The position numbers and the translations under genes were made by a program. The notes under the pieces were generated by a model. That model did not search any database. It was given only the letters and a program-made list of their open reading frames with translations, and was not told where the DNA came from. From assembly GCA_965652425.1 (NCBI GenBank), contig CBFGVX010000088.1:1-12116 (forward strand): 12,116 nt of DNA, in the 5' to 3' direction. This DNA is from JANSXG01 sp965652425. GTDB taxonomy: Bacteria; Planctomycetota; Phycisphaerae; Phycisphaerales; UBA1924. Shown here in pieces: positions 1-5,363 of the stretch; the stretch's first letter is position 1; the number at the start of each line of letters is the position of its first letter.

Positions 1-2
1 AG

Positions 3-41
3 GTCCTGCTCAAACTCTGCCGCGAAAACCCCCTCAGCTAG
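3..41 (+). CDS. Possible C-terminal end of an upstream gene (partial)
   Basis: The third forward frame reads VLLKLCRENPLS and then a TAG stop at 39-41. Its codons are GC-rich, and base composition drops sharply just after the stop, which fits a gene boundary here. Twelve residues are too few to name a family. The alternative is that this is non-coding and that the channel gene's frame, which is open to base 1, starts outside the window. Confidence 0.3.
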   Translation, partial: VLLKLCRENPLS

Positions 42-159
42 TCATGACCCATTTTCTGATTTTTCTGCGAGCAGTTTCAGTCAAGTTGTTGGGTTCGAAC
101 GATGCATTATCGGAAGGCATGCAGAAGTTCGGCTGAAAGGCTGTAGATTTTCTCGTGGT

Positions 160-1191
160 GTGACATTCTGTGGTTCGAGTGTGTCTGGATTAATTAATTT
201 GTCGGATTCCTTTGTCTCTGGTGTTATAGACATGCGTTTTGTGGCATTCGATCCAATCGGAAAAATACGATTCGGCAAGTTAATTAGAATTTCTGGTTTT
301 TCGGAAATATATTTAGATATTCATTTGCTAAGTTGCAGGGCATATCATTCAAAGATTGAATCTGGCATTGAGTTATCTCTGTGGCAGTTGATCCGATATA
401 AATCTAGGCCGGCTAGACGATGGTTGGGCCTTTGCAGACATTACCCGGTTATTCAGGATGATAATTCAAATGATTATAATATGCTTAAGTCGGCCTCTGC
501 TGACTACGACCTCTTGGCTTCCAGCTTTGCAACGCAGCCCGGGTGCGAATGGGAAGAGGATGAATGCCGTTGGCGTGCGCACGAACTTCGGCGGCTGGCG
601 AACTGGTACAATTCAAAACAGAAAGTACTCCGTCAGTGGAAGGAGTATTTTAGGAATTTTAAGAGCTTCATGAGATCTGAGCCGAGGCGGTTTGGCCGCG
701 CTGCGCGAAGCGCGGGCTTCGGGGTTTGGGCTCTGGAGTATTTCTTGCTTCTAGCCCACGCGCTTGCGAATTACGCTGCATACACCGGCAAGGCTATTGC
801 TCTGAGCGTGCGGCACTCTATTGTGGGAGGATATCACATCGTGTGGCACTGGCTGATACGCCGAACGGCAGTGGGCTATTTGCTCCAGCCGCATCGGCTC
901 GCAGTAAGTAGTATCTTCTTGCTCGCAGTGTGTGCGTTGATTTATGCACTGGCCGCATCGGATTCCACTGTCATTGTGAGCGACCCTGAGAGGCTTCGTC
1001 CTTGGGACAACGGGCTGTTGGCTCGTCTCCAATTCGGTGCCTATTTCTCTCTGACGACCTTTGTGACGCTCGGCTACGGCGATGTGGCGCCGACGAGTTG
1101 GTTCAAGCTGGTTACGGGGTTGCAGGCGTTGGCCGGGGTGACGCTGTTGGCGCTCTTCACAGTGGCTTGGGGTCGGAAGTTGGTGCGGTGA
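160..1191 (+). CDS. Pentapeptide-repeat / potassium-channel-like membrane protein
   Basis: Probable inner-membrane cation channel of the two-transmembrane (Ion_trans_2) type. Counting from the GTG at 160 (343 aa), residues about 1-50 show weak five-residue spacing of hydrophobic residues, as in degenerate pentapeptide repeats. Residues about 110-165 form a charged helical linker (EWEEDECRWRAHELRR). Helices lie near 187-206, 247-266 and 316-336. The pore loop carries the filter TLGYGD at 303-308, a variant of the K+-channel TVGYGD. Pentapeptide repeats joined to a pore domain are a known bacterial architecture. The start is doubtful: the frame is open to base 1, with no ATG, GTG or TTG before 160 and no clear Shine-Dalgarno there. 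Translated upstream sequence (VRLKGCRFSRG) still looks repeat-like, so the 5' end may be truncated or outside the window. The 5' part is AT-rich, suggesting transfer. The channel call is firm; ion selectivity and gating are not known. Confidence 0.75.
   Translation: MTFCGSSVSGLINLSDSFVSGVIDMRFVAFDPIGKIRFGKLIRISGFSEIYLDIHLLSCRAYHSKIESGIELSLWQLIRYKSRPARRWLGLCRHYPVIQDDNSNDYNMLKSASADYDLLASSFATQPGCEWEEDECRWRAHELRRLANWYNSKQKVLRQWKEYFRNFKSFMRSEPRRFGRAARSAGFGVWALEYFLLLAHALANYAAYTGKAIALSVRHSIVGGYHIVWHWLIRRTAVGYLLQPHRLAVSSIFLLAVCALIYALAASDSTVIVSDPERLRPWDNGLLARLQFGAYFSLTTFVTLGYGDVAPTSWFKLVTGLQALAGVTLLALFTVAWGRKLVR
696..715. repeat. GC-rich palindrome inside the channel gene
   Basis: CCGCGCT at 696-702 and AGCGCGG at 709-715 are perfect 7-bp arms around a 6-base loop. 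The palindrome lies in frame in the channel gene and encodes part of a GRAARSAGFG linker just before the first helix. It stands out next to AT-rich neighbours. It may be a small inserted palindrome or simply a codon effect. Confidence 0.4.
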
Positions 1192-1283
1192 GTGGTGGCG
1201 GTTGGTGAGCATGGTCTGGCCGGATGCTTGCGACCCATCGCTTGCGCGATTGGGCTCTAACCCTGTGGTGGTTTGATGTGCTG

Positions 1284-1467
1284 GAAGGTTCGGGGCGCCC
1301 CCTCATCCGGTCCTGTGCTGAATCGCACAGGACCACCTTCTCCCGCGCCCCCCCGAGGGGAGAAGGAGGGGGAGCGAGGCAAAGGGAATAATGGAGAGGC
1401 GGGCAGGATGCCCGCCCCGCTAGATCGGGTAGGTCGAGAAGAGCACCGGTCGGAGACCGGTGCCACC
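1284..1467 (+). repeat. Four-hairpin composite intergenic repeat, copy A
   Basis: This is the first of two related copies; the other is at 2502-2677 in the same orientation. It holds four inverted repeats in order. The first is GGTCCTGTGC (1309-1318) with GCACAGGACC (1325-1334). The second is CCTTCTCCC (1336-1344) with GGGAGAAGG (1358-1366). The third is GGCGGGCA (1398-1405) with TGCCCGCC (1409-1416). The fourth is GCACCGGTC (1443-1451) with GACCGGTGC (1455-1463). The last two have 3-base GGA loops. There is no reading frame of interest. It fills most of the 334-base gap between the channel and the ArsR gene. The rest of that gap (1192-1283) holds only an imperfect hairpin near 1229-1255. REP-like elements of this kind are common in GC-rich genomes; their role is unknown. 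Confidence 0.85.
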
Positions 1468-1491
1468 TGGGGGGAATTTTCGGAGTTCGGC

Positions 1492-1519
1492 TTGACATAT
1501 TCTGAAAACAGAATATGTT
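1492..1519 (+). promoter_or_regulatory. ArsR promoter
   Basis: TTGACA at 1492-1497 is a perfect -35 box. TATGTT at 1514-1519 matches four of six bases of a -10 box at a 16-base spacing. Transcription would begin around 1525-1527, essentially at the ATG at 1526, so the message may be leaderless. No Shine-Dalgarno is seen before that ATG. The -10 box is the weaker half of the call. Confidence 0.65.
1495..1518. promoter_or_regulatory. ArsR operator (perfect inverted repeat)
   Basis: ACATATTCTG (1495-1504), then AAAA, then CAGAATATGT (1509-1518) is a perfect 10-bp inverted repeat. It lies between and over the -35 and -10 boxes of the ArsR gene. ArsR-family dimers bind such imperfect or perfect dyads, so autorepression by occlusion of RNA polymerase is the natural reading. 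The dyad is AT-rich in a GC-rich setting, which makes chance unlikely. Confidence 0.8.
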
Positions 1520-1525
1520 GTGGGC

Positions 1526-1876
1526 ATGCCCCGTCCTCCGGTGACCAGTGATGTCTTCAGTGCGGTTGCCGAGGTTCGGCGGCGGGAGATCATCGGTGTG
1601 CTGGCGGAGGCGGGGCCGTTGGCGGTGGGGGATCTGGTGGAGGCGCTGGGTTTGCCGCAGCCGGCGGTGTCGAAGCATCTGGCGGTGTTGCGCGAGGTCG
1701 GGCTGGTCTCGGTCGAGAAGCGCGGGCGGCAGAGGGTGTACGAGCTGCATGCGGGTGAGCTGTGGTCCGTTCACGAGTGGGTGAGCGGGTACGAGCGGTT
1801 CTGGGCGCACCAGACGGATCGGATCAAGGAGCGAGCGGAGAAGGCCGCGGCGTCGCGGGCGAAGGACGCTCCGTGA
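1526..1876 (+). CDS. ArsR-family winged-helix transcriptional repressor
   Basis: A 116-aa protein of the usual ArsR/SmtB size. Residues 8-30 (SDVFSAVAEVRRREIIGVL) match the family's first helices. The helix-turn-helix spans about 33-58 (VGDLVEALGLPQPAVSKHL), with the recognition helix at about 45-57. The wing is at about 61-73 (VSVEKRGRQRVYEL). The metal-sensing ELCVCDL-type cysteines are absent and there is no cysteine at all, so it does not sense arsenic or zinc in the classic way. The ATG at 1526 is preferred because the promoter sits directly upstream; an in-frame GTG at 1520 would overlap the -10 box. It is followed after 34 bases by the SRPBCC gene, a pairing known from many bacteria. 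It probably represses its own operon through the dyad at 1495-1518. The inducing signal is unknown. Confidence 0.9.
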   Translation: MPRPPVTSDVFSAVAEVRRREIIGVLAEAGPLAVGDLVEALGLPQPAVSKHLAVLREVGLVSVEKRGRQRVYELHAGELWSVHEWVSGYERFWAHQTDRIKERAEKAAASRAKDAP

Positions 1877-1900
1877 ACATGTGAGACAGCGTGAAACGCG

Positions 1901-1906
1901 AGGAGG
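1901..1906 (+). promoter_or_regulatory. Ribosome binding site of the SRPBCC gene
   Basis: A perfect AGGAGG lies 4 bases before the ATG at 1911 and 1 base before the in-frame ATG at 1908. It argues for starting at 1911 and against the longer GTG start at 1881. Confidence 0.75.
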
Positions 1907-1910
1907 AATG

Positions 1911-2366
1911 ATGGTCAAGCAGGCGGAAAGCGGAACGGTGCACGCGATCAATCTGGTGCGCGAGGTGTTCATCGAAGCGCCGATCGAGATCGCGTTCGCG
2001 GCGGTGCTGGAAGAACTCGGTCCGGGCGGGCAGATGCCGGACGGGACTTCCATGAAGATGAAGATCGAGGCGTGGCCGGGCGGGCGGTGGTACCGCGACC
2101 TGGGTGATGAGAACGGTCACCTGTGGGGGCATGTGCAGGTGATCAAGGCGCCGACGCTGCTGGAGTTGACGGGGCCGATGTTCATGTCGTACCCGGCGAT
2201 CAACCATGTGCGCTACCGGCTGACGGCGGAAGACGGCGGTACGCGGCTGGTGCTGGAGCATCGGGCGATGGGGCATATGCCGCAGGAGCATCGCGAGGGT
2301 GTGGAGGAGGGGTGGGATTATGCGCTGGAGCGTGTGCGGGAGATCGCGGCGGGGATGCTGGGGTAA
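1911..2366 (+). CDS. SRPBCC / AHSA1-like domain protein
   Basis: A 151-aa soluble protein made of one START-like (SRPBCC) fold, of the type annotated as activator-of-Hsp90-ATPase-1-like. The pattern REVFIEAPIEIAFAAVLEE at 17-35 is the family's first strand and helix. MKIEAWPGGRWYRDLGDENG at about 50-69 is the typical beta hairpin, here with a GG-x-W turn. HLWGHVQVIKAPTLLELTG at 70-88 contains the characteristic G-x-V-x-x-I-x-x-P segment. GTRLVLEHRAMG at 110-121 and EEGWDYALERVREIAA at 132-147 form the last strand and the C-terminal helix. Such proteins bind hydrophobic ligands in a cavity or assist chaperones. Being in an operon with an ArsR repressor suggests a ligand-linked or stress-response role, but the ligand is unknown. 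There is no signal peptide or membrane segment. Confidence 0.85.
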   Translation: MVKQAESGTVHAINLVREVFIEAPIEIAFAAVLEELGPGGQMPDGTSMKMKIEAWPGGRWYRDLGDENGHLWGHVQVIKAPTLLELTGPMFMSYPAINHVRYRLTAEDGGTRLVLEHRAMGHMPQEHREGVEEGWDYALERVREIAAGMLG

Positions 2367-2401
2367 GGGATTCGCGGCCCGGTGTGTCCGGCGTGGCCTG
2401 C

Positions 2402-2420
2402 ACCCGACTTCGTCGGGTTT
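2402..2420 (+). terminator. Possible terminator of the ArsR-SRPBCC operon
   Basis: ACCCGAC (2402-2408) and GTCGGGT (2412-2418) pair perfectly around a TTC loop and are followed by TT. The site is 36 bases after the SRPBCC stop. The short T run makes it weak as an intrinsic terminator, and it may be just another of the palindromes in this gap. Confidence 0.4.
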
Positions 2421-2457
2421 GACCACGGCACCCTTGGGTGGGTCTTTGGTCGGCTCG

Positions 2458-2485
2458 CACGGCTTGCCCTTCGGGACAAGCCGTG
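2458..2485. repeat. Intergenic hairpin
   Basis: CACGGCTTG (2458-2466) and CAAGCCGTG (2477-2485) are perfect 9-bp arms, with an inner CCC-TTC-GGG stem. A smaller dyad, CACCC-TT-GGGTG, lies at 2429-2440. With repeat copy B these structures fill the 327-base gap between the SRPBCC gene and HPF, which contains no credible gene. Confidence 0.7.
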
Positions 2486-2501
2486 GCACCCGAGCCGTTG
2501 G

Positions 2502-2677
2502 GAGGTTCTGGGCACCCCCTCATCCGGTTCTGTGCTGAAGGGGCACAGGATCACCTTCTCCCGCGAGGGGAGAAGGAAGGGGAGCGCAGCAAAGGGAAGA
2601 ATTGAGAGGCGGGCAAGATGCCCGCCCCACTAGATTGTGTCGTTCGAGAAGGCCACCGGTCGGAGACCGGTGCCACC
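2502..2677 (+). repeat. Four-hairpin composite intergenic repeat, copy B
   Basis: Second copy of the element at 1284-1467, same orientation and same order of hairpins. The stems are 2526-2535 with 2543-2552, CCTTCTCCC 2554-2562 with GGGAGAAGG 2568-2576, GGCGGGCA 2608-2615 with TGCCCGCC 2619-2626, and CACCGGTC 2654-2661 with GACCGGTG 2665-2672. In the first stem two C-to-T changes relative to copy A (at 2529 and 2551) turn G-C pairs into G-U wobbles if the plus strand is transcribed. The second hairpin's loop is shorter than in copy A because a C run is missing. It ends 17 bases past the HPF stop. Confidence 0.85.
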
Positions 2678-2693
2678 GAGGAGGTTGGGTCGG

Positions 2694-3032
2694 TCAGTCG
2701 CGTTCGAGGCGGCTGGCGAGGACTCGGCCGAGTTTGTCGATGGCCTTGTCAATGGCTTCGTACATGTCGCCGCAGGTGTGTTCGGCGACGAGGGGGTCGC
2801 GTCCTGCGGGTCGGGCCTCGATGAGGCAGCGTTTGTCGTCGCCTGTGTCGCGGTGGGGTTCGTTCTGGTCGGAGAGGTGGACCTCGATGCGGGTGAGGCG
2901 CTTGAGGAAGCGTCCGATGTGCTGCTGTATTTGCGCACGGATGTGGTCTTCCATCGCTGGGGTGGTGGTCATGCCGCGGCTGTTGACCTGGAAGGTGGTT
3001 TCGGTGGTGTGGTCGGCGGTGAAGTCGGTCAT
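2694..3032 (-). CDS. hpf: Ribosome hibernation promoting factor / RaiA family protein
   Basis: A 112-aa cytoplasmic protein of the short HPF/RaiA (sigma-54 modulation) class, which binds the 30S decoding region and silences ribosomes in stationary phase. Residues about 13-60 give the first strand and helix followed by the strand RLTRIEVHLSDQN. The strand KRCLIEARPAGRDPLVAEH at about 68-86 is followed by the C-terminal helix MYEAIDKAIDKLGRVLASRL at 90-109, a strong family signature. The length fits the short form without the C-terminal dimerisation domain of long HPF. The ATG at 3032 has AAGGAAGG at 3046-3039 with a 6-base gap. A frame extension to 3098 has no support. It sits downstream of the lipoprotein gene, with a promoter candidate in the 102-base gap. 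Confidence 0.88.
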   Translation of the reverse strand: MTDFTADHTTETTFQVNSRGMTTTPAMEDHIRAQIQQHIGRFLKRLTRIEVHLSDQNEPHRDTGDDKRCLIEARPAGRDPLVAEHTCGDMYEAIDKAIDKLGRVLASRLERD

Positions 3033-3093
3033 GGTGTGCCTTCCTTGGTTGGTAGGAATTCGGGGGTACCCCAGAGATGAGTTGCCCGGTGCC

Positions 3094-3121
3094 ATCATAG
3101 GCCCGGAGTGGTACGCATCAG
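3094..3121 (-). promoter_or_regulatory. Candidate hpf promoter
   Basis: On the minus strand, TATGAT (3099-3094) matches five of six bases of a -10 box. CTGATG (3121-3116) lies 16 bases upstream as a weak -35 box (three of six). Transcription would start about 55 bases before the hpf ATG. Plausible, but based on one good box only. Confidence 0.35.
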
Positions 3122-3134
3122 GGACCGTCCGGGT

Positions 3135-3590
3135 TCAGCGGCCGCGTGCGGTTTGTTCGACGATTTCGTAGACATGGCGCATGAAGAGCGATGCCATGCC
3201 GTGCTGGTCCTTGTTGCCGACTTCGGCCTCGATGGAGGTGATGGTGTCGGTCTGGCGGCGGACTTCGATGACGAGTCTGGCGGTTCGTCCGAATCGGTAG
3301 TAGACCCAGTAGCGGCCGGGCTCTTCGATCTCGTTGAGCTTGCGCAGGGCGAGGTCTTCTTCGGTTTGTTTGACGGCGGCGACGACCTCGTCGAAGTCGG
3401 CGATCTCGAAGGACCAGACTTCGGCGCCGCTGAGCAGCGTGACGCCGGTCTGCGCGCCGCTGACGGCGGCGCCGACGAGTGCGGGTTCGAAGCCGGTGCA
3501 GCCGGGGAGTAATGCGAGCGGGATCGCGAGGGCGAGCGCTTCAGCGCGCCAGCGGCGGTTGTGCGGTGTGGTCTGGTTCGGGCGTGTCAT
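3135..3590 (-). CDS. Small lipoprotein, DUF3568-like
   Basis: A 151-aa predicted lipoprotein. A basic N-terminus (NRRWR at about 11-15) leads into a hydrophobic stretch and the lipobox LLPGC, with the lipidated cysteine at 31. The mature part begins TGFEPALVGAAVSGAQTG and continues with a mixed alpha/beta domain (VWSFEIADFDEVVAAVKQT; YRFGRTARLVIEVRR; ITSIEAEVG). This resembles the DUF3568 group of small exported proteins of unknown function. The ATG at 3590 is chosen; one at 3596 is in frame and equally possible, as neither has a clear Shine-Dalgarno. It overlaps the end of the upstream membrane-protein gene by 50 bases, suggesting translational coupling. The biochemical role is unknown. Confidence 0.75.
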   Translation of the reverse strand: MTRPNQTTPHNRRWRAEALALAIPLALLPGCTGFEPALVGAAVSGAQTGVTLLSGAEVWSFEIADFDEVVAAVKQTEEDLALRKLNEIEEPGRYWVYYRFGRTARLVIEVRRQTDTITSIEAEVGNKDQHGMASLFMRHVYEIVEQTARGR

Positions 3591-3999
3591 AGCCATCAGC
3601 GTAGGCGTGGTAATGCGCAAACCCCGTGCCGGTCAACACCCGAGGGTCGGAAAACAGCCAGAAGTTTCCGCCGATCAGGATGCCCACCAACGGCGGGATC
3701 ATGATCGCGAGCAATACGGGCGGTGTCCAGATGCCGGTGAAGTTCAGGACGAAGATCGCCATCACGAAGATCGATCCGAAGTGGAGGAGACGCGTCGTCC
3801 GGTACGGGTTCGCGACCAGTCGCTCGAGAAACAGGCGCGGGAGCAACACGCCGGCGCCAATCATCAATGCGATGACGAGGGTCACCGGGCCGAAGCCGTT
3901 GCCGAATAGGATCGACAGCAGGTAGGCCAAGATGATCAGGTTGATCACGGTGTATCGCCAGCCGACATTGCGCTGGTAGTGCTTGAAGCGGTGCAGCAC
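3541..3999 (-). CDS. Four-helix inner-membrane protein, unknown function
   Basis: A 152-aa integral membrane protein. Hydrophobic helices lie at about 16-33, 38-56, 71-88 and 94-112. The N-terminus is basic (HRFKHYQR), and a His- and Pro-rich soluble tail follows from about 117. I do not recognise the family. The GTG start at 3999 comes 3 bases after the peptidase stop and has GAAGGA, inside the end of the upstream gene, about 10 bases before it. The gene is thus tightly coupled to the peptidase upstream and overlaps the lipoprotein downstream. A shared role in envelope or peptide turnover is possible, but this is inference from position only. Confidence 0.75.
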   Translation of the reverse strand: MLHRFKHYQRNVGWRYTVINLIILAYLLSILFGNGFGPVTLVIALMIGAGVLLPRLFLERLVANPYRTTRLLHFGSIFVMAIFVLNFTGIWTPPVLLAIMIPPLVGILIGGNFWLFSDPRVLTGTGFAHYHAYADGYDTPEPDHTAQPPLAR

Positions 4000-4002
4000 G
4001 GT

Positions 4003-5208
4003 TCAGTGGTCCTTCAGCGCGGGGACTTCTTCGGGGTCGGGGGTGGTCGCTCGGGTGAGGACGAAGCTGCGTTCGGCGTAGAGCTTCTCCATGGTGTCGA
4101 TGGGCGGCTCGACCTCGGTGAGTTTCGTGCCGCAGGCGACGAGCAGGCGGACGAGGTGGTGGTAGTCGTCGAGGGCGATGTGCTCGCGTCCGGGGCGTGC
4201 GTTGGCGACGGCGTCGGGCTCGTCGTCCTGCACGGCCTGCAGGTCGGCCATGTTGTGGTAGTTGCCCAGGGGCAGGCAGAGGCAGGTGGATTCGTAGCCG
4301 TAGGCCATGTAGGTGGTGGACTCGCACGCGCCGCCGGGCATGAGCTTGCGCTGCCACTTGAAGGCGGAAGCGGGGCGTTCGGCGGATTCGATCTGTCCGG
4401 GGTCGGTGTTCTTCGCTTCGCCGTCGGCCTTGGCGAGCTCTTCGGCGACCTTGGCGATGCCGGCGGTGAGCGCGGGGCTGAAGGTGGACATGCGGTCGCC
4501 GACGCGGACGATCGGCCCGCCGCCGATAGGCGACTCGGGGAAGCTGCGCGAGTTTTCGAGCAGGACATAGCGTCCGTCGCGCGGGAGCGACTTGTCGCGG
4601 CACGCGGCGATCGCGCCGACGAAACCGATTTCCTCCGCGCGGGTGAAGAAGAGGCGGACATGGCGGGCGGCGGATTCGGCGCGCAGCTGGTCCATCGCGG
4701 CGAGCGCGGCGGCGACGGCGGCGAGGTCGTCGCAGGCGTGCGTGTAGAGCACGCGGCCGGCGTGCATGCCGGGGCGAGCGGTTTCGGGCTTGATCTCCGG
4801 CTCGGGGAAGTCCCAGCGCCCGATGTCGCCGGGGGCGAGGCCTTCGAGCGATTCGCCCGAGGCGAGTTCGGCGGTGGCGGTGCGGAAGGGCTTGGTGGAC
4901 TTGTCGGAGGATGTGATGATCGCGCGGACGGGCCGGTCGTCGTCGGTGAAGAGGACGATGGGCGGGCGCTGGGCGAAGTAGGGGTCGAGCACGCCGCCAC
5001 GGAAGCTGAGGTGCAGGGTGGGTGGCGCAGTGGAGTCGTCGATGGACTCGACGACGAAGGCGGGGTGGTCGAGGTGGGCGGTGATGTAGAACGGGCGCTC
5101 GGTGGCGGAGGCGGCTTCGGTGTGCTCGATGGTCAGGTTGCCGTGCCGGTCGGCCGAGAGGACGAGGTCCGGACGCTGGGAGGCCCATTCGTGGATCCAC
5201 TCGACCAC
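4003..5208 (-). CDS. Zinc metallopeptidase, M42/M20/M28-like
   Basis: Probable two-metal aminopeptidase of the MH clan. Counting from the GTG at 5208 (401 aa), the metal and catalytic motifs are AHLDHP at 44-49 (metal His45 and Asp47), HACDDLAA at 157-164 (bridging Asp), TRAEEIGF at 189-196 (catalytic and metal Glu), GGACEST at 292-298, and GNYHNM at 315-320 (metal His). This spacing best fits M42 glutamyl-aminopeptidase-like enzymes. No signal peptide is seen, so it is probably cytosolic. The start is a problem: codons just upstream (5253-5209) read LQLTAIPTAAGRERR, a typical N-terminal helix of this clan. Yet no ATG, GTG or TTG occurs in frame between 5208 and the tatD stop. A GGAG at 5218-5215 could serve the GTG. 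The true N-terminus may be longer than annotated. Confidence 0.8.
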   Translation of the reverse strand: MVEWIHEWASQRPDLVLSADRHGNLTIEHTEAASATERPFYITAHLDHPAFVVESIDDSTAPPTLHLSFRGGVLDPYFAQRPPIVLFTDDDRPVRAIITSSDKSTKPFRTATAELASGESLEGLAPGDIGRWDFPEPEIKPETARPGMHAGRVLYTHACDDLAAVAAALAAMDQLRAESAARHVRLFFTRAEEIGFVGAIAACRDKSLPRDGRYVLLENSRSFPESPIGGGPIVRVGDRMSTFSPALTAGIAKVAEELAKADGEAKNTDPGQIESAERPASAFKWQRKLMPGGACESTTYMAYGYESTCLCLPLGNYHNMADLQAVQDDEPDAVANARPGREHIALDDYHHLVRLLVACGTKLTEVEPPIDTMEKLYAERSFVLTRATTPDPEEVPALKDH

Positions 5209-5260
5209 CCGGCGCTCCCGCCCCGCGGCGGTGGGGATGGCGGTGAGTTGGAGGTGCCAG

Positions 5261-5337
5261 TGCTGGGGGTGGGGGGGGGGGTGGGCGGGGGGGCTGCTCT
5301 TTTGGGGCTGGTTCGCGGGGGGGCGGTGGGGGGTGCT
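5261..5337. other. G-rich tract with G-quadruplex potential
   Basis: Between tatD and the peptidase gene the plus strand is nearly all G, with an 11-base G run at 5271-5281 and further runs of 4 to 7 G (for example around 5287-5293, 5304-5307, 5317-5323 and 5328-5333). This meets the usual pattern for an intramolecular G-quadruplex. It is the template strand for the peptidase, whose message would be C-rich here. Long homopolymers like this are also prone to assembly error and to phase-variable slippage. Confidence 0.7.
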
Positions 5338-5339
5338 GA

Positions 5340-5363
5340 AGCCGCTCGCTTCCGCTCGCGGCT
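5340..5363 (-). terminator. Hairpin at the end of tatD
   Basis: AGCCGC (5340-5345) and GCGGCT (5358-5363) are perfect arms that overlap the tatD stop codon. The octamer CCGCTCGC occurs twice inside (5342-5349 and 5352-5359). No T run follows on the minus strand, so it may stabilise the message end rather than terminate transcription. Confidence 0.35.

Noticed and set aside
1273..1551. A 92-codon plus-strand frame before the ArsR gene
   Set aside because: It runs through the hairpin repeat and into the promoter. Its composition is dictated by the palindromes and it has no ribosome binding site.
1526..2366. Arsenic or metal resistance operon
   Set aside because: The regulator has no cysteines and lacks metal-sensor motifs, and the partner is a SRPBCC protein rather than a pump or reductase.
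1284..2677. Repeated hairpins as a possible CRISPR array
   Set aside because: The hairpins differ in sequence, are not regularly spaced, occur only as two blocks about 1.2 kb apart, and there is no spacer structure or cas gene.
3063..3072. GGGGTACCCC palindrome upstream of hpf
   Set aside because: It is a lone 10-base palindrome without a loop or partner site and is not unexpected by chance in GC-rich DNA.
3596..5200. A 534-codon minus-strand frame
   Set aside because: It is an alternate frame of the peptidase and membrane-protein genes. It is dominated by Arg, Pro and His and has no start signal or motif.
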